From the NCBI GenBank assembly GCA_965372465.1, contig CBDVCK010000012.1, positions 1 through 27,531 on the forward strand: 27,531 nt of DNA, in the 5' to 3' direction. The notes below the pieces were generated by a model that was not told where the DNA came from, ran no database searches, and worked only from the letters and a program-made list of their open reading frames with translations. The first letter of the stretch is position 1; every line of letters starts with the position of its first letter. Positions 6,942 to 15,300 of the stretch are shown here, in pieces. The stretch comes from GCA-020348445 sp965372465. GTDB lineage: Archaea; Thermoplasmatota; Thermoplasmata; GCA-020350865. The translations under genes were made by a program, and so were the position numbers.

Positions 6942-9290
6942 TTATCCCCTAGCTTTTACTATCACCAAGATTATGATTATTATGATGATAATAACGGCAA
7001 TGACCATCAGCAATGTTGAGTCGATCCAATCCCATTGGCCGTCGCCATCTCCATCCAGCCCCCCATCCAATGAAATCGTGAAAGTATGACTGTCTGTTCC
7101 TCCGTTTCCGTCGCTCACCTGGATTGTGAATTCGTTGGAACCGCTATCACTGGATGCAGGTGTACCATATATGGTCCCATTGCTCGAACCAATACTAAGC
7201 CAATTCGGTCCAGAATTCTTGCTCCAGGAAAGGGTATCTGAATCAGGGTCTGTTGCTGTGAAGGTGAAAGTCAATGTGGAGTTAATATCGGCTGTTGTGG
7301 GAGCAGATGCCTTGTTCGTAATGGAAGGGGGATTGTTTACAGTAGACGGAGTATAGGTTGTGAAATTCCAGTATCCGTCAGGTTGATTCCCGTAAGAACT
7401 CGTTTCCCAGCCGTCTGTCAAATTGACCCGCCAGTAGAATGTTCCTGATGGAGTTGTATCAAAAGAACCTGATTCAGTGATCAAACCAGAGCCTGATTCG
7501 ATTATATTCGTGAAATCGGAATCTGTGGCCACTTGCCAACTGTAGTTTATCGGGGAATTCCCTTCCGCATCTGCTCCCGGGGAGGTCCAGGACACGGTTT
7601 GAGTTGCAGAAGCAGTTATGTTGCTTCCCTGTAAAGGAGAGATTGGTGTAATAGGTGCTAAAACCTCATTCAAATGAAAGTCAACCTCGTTTACGGTGCT
7701 CCATGCGCCGGTGGAATTTTGCACTTGAACCGTAAGCTTGTAGGTTGTACCATCCTCCAAGGAAGGACCGTTTGTTGGGGAGGGTGCGGTATTGTAGGTT
7801 ACAGTAATTTCAGACCCCGATGGTTGTGAATCTGTTAAATTGGAAAACCATAAAACGTTTGAGCCTCCGGCATCCCAAAGACTGACATTGTATTGTGCCA
7901 AGGCATCGGACTTTAGATCATTATATGTGAAACTGAATTCAGGCTCATTGGAAATAATATGCTGGATTTCAGATGTAGAAGGAAGGAATCCGTCCACCAT
8001 TACGGAATCCACTGTTGGATTTGGTGGCTTGGGTCCATTTCTGGAAGCGATGTAGATATCACCATCAGTATTTCGATAATCAGACCATGTAACATAAATT
8101 TCATTTGCTGGGCTCGATACCATAGCAGGGTCATATTGGCTATTGTCACCTGAGTCGTCATTTATTCTCTCATTTGGGTGCAACCAATTCAATCCAACAT
8201 CCATAGAATATGCAAAGAAGATATCTCCAAAACCTTCTCTATAATCTTGCCAAGCAACGTAAATCGTACCGGTTGGTCCTACATCAACAACAGGATCGTA
8301 TTGACTATCTAATTCTGTATCCGAATTGATCTTTACATTCGGACTTAACCAGGTTTCTCCCCCATCAATTGACCCTGCAAAGTAGATATCACCACCCACA
8401 TTACGATAGTCCTGCCAAACAATGTACACTCCATTGCTTGAGTTCACAGCAATATCTGGATTAAGTTGTGAACTTGTTCCTGTATCATCATTTATTTTTA
8501 TATTAGGTTCTGTCCAGGTTGATCCTCCATCCGTTGATTTTGCAAAATAGATATCGTCATCGCCATTACGGTCATCCTCCCAAGTCACGTAAATCGTACC
8601 CGCCGAATCTACTGCTATTTTGGAATTTCGTTGAATGGAAGAATTTGCAGAATTTACCCTTATATTTGGATCACTCCAAGTATCTCCTCCATCAATTGAT
8701 TTGGCAAAGTAAATATTCCAATCACCGTTGCGATTATCTTCCCAGACAACATAAATCGTACCACCTGAGTCCACTGCAATTGAAGGTGCTGATTGCCATC
8801 CAGTATCATTGCCTGTATTGATTTTTACATTAGGTTCGGTCCAGTTGGTGCCTCCATTTATGGATTTTGAGAAATAAATGTCATAACTCCCATTTCGGTC
8901 GTCTTGCCAGACCACATATATGCCATCATCCGGTCCCACAGCAAGCGAAGGATAAGTTTGATCAGTGTTACCTGGCTCGGTGTTGACCCTAATATTGGGA
9001 TTACTCCATGTTACACCAGAATCTGTGGAGTTGGCAAAGAAGATGTCCCAATCGCCATTGCGGTTATCGAACCAAGTAACATATACAGTACCTGTGGAAT
9101 TCACTGCGATAGAGGGATCGCTTTGGGAATTATCACCTGCATCGTTGTTGACCTGTGAATTGTTGGAAAATGGTGGGTCCCCCGAAATCTGTGAGGGTAC
9201 TATCCAGAAAAATGAGGCGACACAGGATGCTAATAATAAAAGCGCGATCATCATTGATACTCTTTTATTTTCTTTATCATCACGAGTCAT
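6942..9290 (-). CDS. Surface protein: seven-unit Asp-box propeller, Fn3/Ig-like stalk, C-terminal anchor
   Basis: This 782-residue protein has an N-terminal hydrophobic export signal (about 11-31). Seven repeats of around 56 residues follow, to about residue 430, each with IAVxxxGTIYVxWxDxRNG, DIYFAKS and an Asp-box SxDGGxTWxxPN; the last lacks the Asp-box. Seven repeats fit a seven-bladed beta-propeller as in sialidases and related binding proteins. I see no convincing sialidase catalytic set, so glycan or protein binding is more likely than hydrolysis. Two Fn3-like domains (about 430-650) are followed by a cadherin/He_PIG-like Ig domain with TATDPDSD and YGTP (about 652-742). An EF-hand-like loop, DGDGDGQWDWID, comes next, then an Ile-rich membrane helix (about 757-778) with a 4-residue cytoplasmic end (KARG). 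The ATG at 9290 has GAGGG and a TATA box upstream. It is paralogous to the two genes upstream; the start of the mature region (GDPPFSNN) is shared. Confidence 0.92.
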   Translation of the reverse strand: MTRDDKENKRVSMMIALLLLASCVASFFWIVPSQISGDPPFSNNSQVNNDAGDNSQSDPSIAVNSTGTVYVTWFDNRNGDWDIFFANSTDSGVTWSNPNIRVNTEPGNTDQTYPSLAVGPDDGIYVVWQDDRNGSYDIYFSKSINGGTNWTEPNVKINTGNDTGWQSAPSIAVDSGGTIYVVWEDNRNGDWNIYFAKSIDGGDTWSDPNIRVNSANSSIQRNSKIAVDSAGTIYVTWEDDRNGDDDIYFAKSTDGGSTWTEPNIKINDDTGTSSQLNPDIAVNSSNGVYIVWQDYRNVGGDIYFAGSIDGGETWLSPNVKINSDTELDSQYDPVVDVGPTGTIYVAWQDYREGFGDIFFAYSMDVGLNWLHPNERINDDSGDNSQYDPAMVSSPANEIYVTWSDYRNTDGDIYIASRNGPKPPNPTVDSVMVDGFLPSTSEIQHIISNEPEFSFTYNDLKSDALAQYNVSLWDAGGSNVLWFSNLTDSQPSGSEITVTYNTAPSPTNGPSLEDGTTYKLTVQVQNSTGAWSTVNEVDFHLNEVLAPITPISPLQGSNITASATQTVSWTSPGADAEGNSPINYSWQVATDSDFTNIIESGSGLITESGSFDTTPSGTFYWRVNLTDGWETSSYGNQPDGYWNFTTYTPSTVNNPPSITNKASAPTTADINSTLTFTFTATDPDSDTLSWSKNSGPNWLSIGSSNGTIYGTPASSDSGSNEFTIQVSDGNGGTDSHTFTISLDGGLDGDGDGQWDWIDSTLLMVIAVIIIIIIIILVIVKARG

Positions 9291-9323
9291 AAAATCCCTC
9301 TTTTAGTCAGATTTGTACCTACC

Positions 9324-9331
9324 TATATAAA
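9324..9331 (-). promoter_or_regulatory. TATA-like box of the 782-residue propeller gene
   Basis: The minus strand reads TTTATATA inside a longer AT-only run. It lies about 35 bases before the ATG at 9290, so the leader would be roughly 10-15 bases, with GAGGG just before the ATG. This gene could therefore be transcribed on its own as well as by read-through. Confidence 0.55.
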
Positions 9332-9338
9332 TATATTT

Positions 9339-9363
9339 ATTGAATGCTAATGGCAAATTCAAT
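9339..9363. repeat. 7-bp inverted repeat between two propeller genes
   Basis: ATTGAAT (9339-9345) and ATTCAAT (9357-9363) flank an 11-base loop. It lies between the stop at 9373 and the TATA box at 9324-9331. The stem is AT-rich and no T-run follows, so a terminator is doubtful. A regulator site next to the TATA box is possible, but chance cannot be excluded. Confidence 0.3.
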
Positions 9364-9372
9364 TAAATTCTA

Positions 9373-12282
9373 TCAATCAAGGTCTTCATCGTCTGGTGGC
9401 GGGGGCTCTTCTTCATCTGAGTCGGGGAATTCTTCATCTTTAGGGGATGTTAGCTCATCCTTAGGGAAGGGTAAGTCATCATCTTCTGGCGGTGGAGGTT
9501 CCTCTTCATCCTCAGGGGAAGGTAAGTCATCATAATCAGGAGGTGGCGGCTCCTCATCCTTATAGAGTGACCCTTCCTCTCCAAGTTGTTCTTCTGGTTC
9601 TCCACCCTTACTTTCCTGTTCCCTTGATATGTCAGTTTGTTTTTGTTTTTCATCCTCCTCTTCCTTTGTTTTTCGCATAATAAGGATGAAGAGAATTAAA
9701 AGTATGATTACGATAAGGATTAAAAGAATCCAACATAGAGGTGAACTATCATCATCCGGTGCGGTATCATCATCCAAACCATCATCCACAGTGACAGTGA
9801 AAGTGCAGTTGTCAGTGCCTCCCTTTCCATCAGCCACCCGAATGGAAAATTCATTTGGACCCATATCTTCTGAGAAGGGGGTTCCAAAGATTGTGCCGTT
9901 AGTTGTTCCAATACTTAACCAATCCGGTCCTGTAAGTTTGCTCCATGAAAGGGGATCTGAATCAGGGTCAGTTGCAGTGAAGGTAAAGTCCAATATCGTA
10001 TTCACGGAAGCTTGAGTAGGTGCAGAGTCCTTATTTGTGATTGTAGGCGGGTTGTTGGTAGTGGGAGTTAGCTCAACAAAAATTGTGAATGTATGGTTGT
10101 CCATACCTCCTTTTCCATCGCTTACGTTGATTGAAAAGTGGTTAAAACCCCAATCGTCAGGGGAAGGGGCTCCAAAAATCGTGCCATTTGCAGAGCCAAG
10201 GTTCAACCACAGTGGTCCTGAAATCACATTCCAGGTAAGTGGGTCAGATTCAGGATCGAATGCTGTAAATGTGAAGGTTGCAGGAATTTTAACATAACTT
10301 GTGTTGGGTTCCTCTCCCTTATTTGTTATAACAGGAGGATTGTTCGGGACCAATCCAGTATAGGTTGTGAAGTTCCAGAAACCATCAGGTTGATTCCCAT
10401 AGGTACCAGTCTCCCAGCCATCCGTTATATTGACCCGCCAGTAGAAGTATCCAGAAGGACGTGTGTCAAATGGATTTGATTCGGTTACCAATCCCGATCC
10501 ATTCTCAATTATATATTTAAATTCCGAATCCCTGGCAACTTCCCAATTATAACTAACAGGGAAATCTCCCTCGGAATCCATTCCTGGTGGGCTCCAAGAT
10601 ATAGTCTGGTTGTGAGAACTTGATATAATACTATTATCAGGGGGAATAACCGGTTCCGTGGGCATTAGAACTTCATTCAAATGAAAGTTCACCTGGGATG
10701 CCGGGCTCCACACGCCGGAGGTGTTTTCAACCTGAACTCTCAATTTATATGATATTCCGTCAATCAGCTGGGGACCAAAGGTCGGATAGGGTGCTGTATT
10801 GTAAATCAGGGAGATTTGTGAACCCGATGAAACCGATTGGGTTCTGTTGCACCACCATAATAATGTGGAGCCCAACTCATCCCATACACTTGCATTGTAC
10901 TGCGTAAGAGTATCGGAGCTGGGATCAGTATATCTGAAGCTGAAAGTTGGCTCGCTTGGGATGATATGCCGAATCCCCTGGGTACCCCCGAAGTAACCTT
11001 CGACCTTAAGTTGTTCGGCCACAGGAAACGGATTGATGGGATCGATTTTAGCTGAGTAGATATCATCGCTAATCCCACTGCGATAATCCTCCCAAGCTAC
11101 ATAGATCGGACCATTGTTACCAATTCCAATTGCAGGATATCGTTGGTTTCTACCCTGGGTATCATCGTTAACCCTTAAATTGGGAAACGTCCAATTAACA
11201 CCTCCATTGATAGAATATGCAAAATAGATATCGGAATTAACACTGCGTAAATCTTGCCATGTTGCATAGATTGTACCTGTCCAACTTACTGTAATTTTGG
11301 GATTCAATTGCCATGTCGTTCCAGAATCCGAGTTCACTTTGATATTGGGGTCTGTCCAATTGACACCACCATCAAGAGATTTTGCAAAGTATACATCAGG
11401 ATTACCTAGCCTGTTGTCTTCCCAAACCAGGTAGATACAGTCCGAATCGTAAATAGCTATGGAAGGAATTCCTTGACCCTGGGTACCCAAATCGGTATTA
11501 ACCCTTATGCTGGGATCCAACCAGGTTTCGCCTCCGTCTGAAGATTTTCCTATATGTATATCATTGTCACCGGTAATTTGATCCTGCCAGGCCACATAAA
11601 TTACGCCAGTTGAGTCTACAGCCATGGTTGGCCGAAGTTGTTTTGTTGTTGTGGAATCTCTGTTAATCCTTTTATTATCATCTGACCATGTAAAACCGCC
11701 ATCTGTGGACTTAGAGAAGTAGATGTCATAATTACCCCAACGGTAGTCCTCCCATGCAACAAAAATAGTACCTGCTGAGGAAACTGCTATTGTTGGGGTA
11801 GTCTGGCCTAATGTACCGTTATCCACCTTAATATTTGGATCAGTCCAGTTCGTACCGCCATTCGTGGATTTAGCAAAATATATATCATAATCACCGTTGC
11901 GGTCATCCTGCCAAACGGTATAGAGTGTACCGTCAGGACCTATTGCGATTTGGGGAGCGCTTTGAGTACTGTTTGATCCATCTGTACTAACCTTTGCATT
12001 AGGACTGCTCCAGGTTGCCCCGAAATCTGTAGATTTGGCAAAATAGATATCCCAATCACCGTTGCGGTAGTCCTCCCATACGACATATGCCCTTCCCTGG
12101 AAGTCAACAGCAAGGGCTGGACTTGTCTGATCTCCCAGGTCGATATCATTTGCCTTTGTGTTAGTGGAAAACGGGGAATCGCCAAGGATTTTTGGTGGTA
12201 TATAGAAAAGAAATAAGATGCTCCCTGACAATAATAGGAATGATATGATAAGGACTGCCGTTTTTTCTTTATGATATTTCAA
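9373..12282 (-). CDS. Surface protein: seven-unit Asp-box propeller, Fn3-like and two Ig-like domains, anchor, acidic proline-rich tail
   Basis: About 969 residues from the TTG at 12282. Order: signal sequence (KTAVLIISFLLLSGSIL), seven Asp-box propeller repeats of around 56 residues (units carry STDGGFTW, SSDGGETW and the like), two Fn3-like domains including WRVNITDGWETGTYGNQPDG, and two He_PIG/cadherin-like Ig domains with DPESDPLTW and DPDSDPLSW. The membrane helix WILLILIVIILLILFILI follows. The cytoplasmic tail of about 85 residues is rich in Glu, Asp and Pro, with three PPPP clusters. An ATG at 12363 is in the same frame but would overlap the upstream gene by 47 bases and add 27 basic residues. 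The TTG has GAGAGGT nine bases upstream and gives a signal region matching both paralogs in length, so I prefer it. It starts 34 bases after the upstream stop and is likely co-transcribed. Asp-box propellers are usually binding or glycosidase folds; a binding role is inferred. Confidence 0.9.
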   Translation of the reverse strand: MKYHKEKTAVLIISFLLLSGSILFLFYIPPKILGDSPFSTNTKANDIDLGDQTSPALAVDFQGRAYVVWEDYRNGDWDIYFAKSTDFGATWSSPNAKVSTDGSNSTQSAPQIAIGPDGTLYTVWQDDRNGDYDIYFAKSTNGGTNWTDPNIKVDNGTLGQTTPTIAVSSAGTIFVAWEDYRWGNYDIYFSKSTDGGFTWSDDNKRINRDSTTTKQLRPTMAVDSTGVIYVAWQDQITGDNDIHIGKSSDGGETWLDPSIRVNTDLGTQGQGIPSIAIYDSDCIYLVWEDNRLGNPDVYFAKSLDGGVNWTDPNIKVNSDSGTTWQLNPKITVSWTGTIYATWQDLRSVNSDIYFAYSINGGVNWTFPNLRVNDDTQGRNQRYPAIGIGNNGPIYVAWEDYRSGISDDIYSAKIDPINPFPVAEQLKVEGYFGGTQGIRHIIPSEPTFSFRYTDPSSDTLTQYNASVWDELGSTLLWWCNRTQSVSSGSQISLIYNTAPYPTFGPQLIDGISYKLRVQVENTSGVWSPASQVNFHLNEVLMPTEPVIPPDNSIISSSHNQTISWSPPGMDSEGDFPVSYNWEVARDSEFKYIIENGSGLVTESNPFDTRPSGYFYWRVNITDGWETGTYGNQPDGFWNFTTYTGLVPNNPPVITNKGEEPNTSYVKIPATFTFTAFDPESDPLTWNVISGPLWLNLGSANGTIFGAPSPDDWGFNHFSINVSDGKGGMDNHTFTIFVELTPTTNNPPTITNKDSAPTQASVNTILDFTFTATDPDSDPLSWSKLTGPDWLSIGTTNGTIFGTPFSEDMGPNEFSIRVADGKGGTDNCTFTVTVDDGLDDDTAPDDDSSPLCWILLILIVIILLILFILIMRKTKEEEDEKQKQTDISREQESKGGEPEEQLGEEGSLYKDEEPPPPDYDDLPSPEDEEEPPPPEDDDLPFPKDELTSPKDEEFPDSDEEEPPPPDDEDLD

Positions 12283-12299
12283 AATCAAATAACCTCTCT
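12280..12299 (-). promoter_or_regulatory. Ribosome binding site deciding a TTG start
   Basis: The minus strand reads GAGAGGT, a nine-base spacer, then TTG at 12280-12282. The site supports internal initiation after the upstream stop at 12317. A nearer TTG at 12286-12288 is only three bases from the site, and ATG 12363 has no comparable signal. Confidence 0.5.
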
Positions 12300-12316
12300 C
12301 CACTTTCGTATTTATC

Positions 12317-15300
12317 CTATTGTATTTCTTCTTCCACAGGATTTTCCACCTCTTCGGATACATCAGGTGATGCAGTTTCTTCGGAAGGTATATCTTCCAC
12401 TTTTGACTTCTTTTTAACTAAAAGTAGGAGCAATATTACCACGATTACGATTACAACGACAATCAGCAAAATCAGCGTCATCGGGAACTCCTCTTCTGAT
12501 TCTGTTTTAGCCGATACAACTGGTGAAGGATCTGAGGGATTTGATGCATTATCAACAGCTACTATCCTGTAGAAATATACTGTATCGGGTTCAACATCAG
12601 AATCTTCAAAGAATTCCGTTCCCGCAGGTACGTTTGACATATTCACCCAGGATCCATCACTGCTTGTTGCGCGCTGAACTACATAATGACCCAAATCGGA
12701 TTCTGTGTTTGCAGGCCAGGCAATCTCGATTTTATCGCTGCCTTTGACATCCAATGTGGGCTGGCTCGGAGCTGCTGGCGGGGTTATATCCCCCGCAGCA
12801 TTAACAGTCAATAATCCTGTTAAGTTGCTAACACTACCATATGTGGCCGTTACTGTACATGTTCCTGTGATGGATAATATCTGTGCAGTAAACGTAGTGT
12901 ATGCCCCTAGATTTGTGACTTGACCTATCAAATTATCTGAAGAGGTCCAAGAGGCCTCCACATTGAACAGGAAACCCACGGTATCATTGTAAGCTGCTGC
13001 ATGGAAGGAATCGGTTTCTCCACCATTGTAAGTCATAGTTGTTATAACATTTCCCGCATCACCAACTGTATCCCGAATCATGATTTCATCTGCTGTGGGA
13101 GTTAAAACCACAAGTGAACCTGAGGTATTACTGATACTGCCATATGTGGCTGTGATCGTGCATGTGCTGTCAACTGAAACCCATTGTGCAGTGAAGTTGG
13201 TCCAGTGTCCAGATGTCGTGATAGTTCCTATTGATGTATCACTACTTTCCCATTCAACCTCTACAAGAGAAATAAATTCCAGGTAGGTTTGATTCCAGCC
13301 GGTTGCATAGAAAATATCGGCAGCATCGACAATGTATATCCCATTGCCAGCCCAACCGGATGCACCATCATCTGAACGGGAGATTATAATCTGGTCTATA
13401 AAGGGTGGAGTGATAGTCAGAATTCCAGTTTTATTTGAACCATATGTTACGCTCGTTGCAGTTATTGTACAAGTTCCGATATCCTGCGCCGTGAATGTCG
13501 TCGAAGTGCCAGATAATGTTACATCACCAATTGCAGGTGCATCGCTTGACCAATCAACCTCAACCAATTTCACGAACTCACCTGCAGTATCATTCCAACC
13601 ACAGGCATACAATGTCAAAGCATCGTATTTTTTATAATCATCATCACCGATCCAACCAGTGCTGAAATCCGGGGAAACTGAGATGATCACCCGATCCACC
13701 GAAAAAGCACTTACCGTAAGAACTCCTGTTTGATTGGAGCCATAAGTCGTATTCGTTGCAGTGATTACGCATGTTCCTGCTCCTGTCACAGTAAAGGTTG
13801 TTGAAGGACCTTGGGGCGTAACATCTCCTACTCCAGTATTATCACTTGACCATGTACTTTCCACAAGTCCAATGAACATATTCAAGGTATCATTCCATGC
13901 ACATGCATAGTATGTATCTACATCTGAGAGGGCATAATAATCATCTCCGATCCACCCACTCGAGCCATCCGGGGATTTGGAAATGAAAATCCTATCTATA
14001 GCTTGACCAGGGACAAGCAAAACCCCTGTTTCGTTAGAACCAAATGTAGTATTTGTGGCACTAACTTTACAAGTTCCAGCACCCACAGCTGAAAAGGTTG
14101 TTGAGTTCCCGACTTGCGGGGATAATACACCCACATTAGTATCATTACTTACCCAATCACACTCAATTGGGATTACGCACTCATCATGGGTATCATTCCA
14201 TCCACAAGCATAGAAAGTAGCTGTTCCACCCAGGACAATGGATTCATCATCCGCCCATCCGGAACTTCCATCAGGTGAAAGCGATATTAGAATCCTGTCG
14301 ATTTCCAAAGAACCCACGGAAATTACCCCTGTTTCATTTAAACCGTAGGTTGCATTAGTTGCCGTGATTTTGCATGTTCCCATACCCAAGGCTGTGAATG
14401 TAGCAGAAGTACCCTGTTGCGTTACATTACCTACATCAGAATCATCGCTTGACCATGTGCAATCCACAAGATTCACGAATTCATCATATGTATCGTTCCA
14501 ACCGCATGCATATAGGGTTTCAGTATCATATTTCGTATAGGTTCTTCCTCCAAGCCAACCACTGCTACCATCCAAAGTAAGGGATATAATTATACCATCT
14601 ATGTCCAGTGGATTCACAGTCAATATACCTGTCTCATTTGAGCCATAAGTTGCATGGATTGCAGAAACTCTGCATGTGCCTACCCCTACTGCGGTAAATG
14701 CCGTTGACGTGCCCGGGGTTGTTACATTGCCAATACTTTCATCATCGCTCTCCCAGTCAACTTGTACCAGATCGACAAACTCACTGTGTGTTTCGTTCCA
14801 GCCGCAGGCATAGAAGGTATCGATTTCATATTTCGTATATGTTCCATCAGTAACCCATCCGGAACTGGCATCTGAAGAGCGTGAGATAATAATTGAATCG
14901 ATTGCCAAAGGATTCACAGTCAATATCCCTGTGTCGTTTGAGCCGTAAGTTGCATTGTTGGCTGTGACTATGCATATACCTTCATTTAGGGCATTGAATT
15001 GAGTGGAGAATGCAGGTCCGAAATTTACAGAACCAACACTCAAATCATCCGAGGACCAATCAGCTTCTACTTGCTCAACGAATTCATTATAGGTTTCGTT
15101 CCATCCGCATGCCCAGAATGTATCTGTATCGTATTTTGGATAGGGTTGATATCCTAACCAGCCAGTGGCACCGTCCCACACCTCTGATATGACGATGCGA
15201 TCGATTTCCAAGGACATTACTGTTAAAACCCCTGTGTCGTTGGACCCATGGGTTGCATTTATTGCAGAGACCTGGCATGTTCCTGTATCATAAGCCGTGA

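Noticed and set aside
12283..12363. ATG-initiated N-terminal extension of the 969-residue propeller protein
   Set aside because: It overlaps the upstream gene by 47 bases, adds 27 basic residues before the signal sequence and lacks the good ribosome binding site seen for TTG 12282. Not fully excluded.
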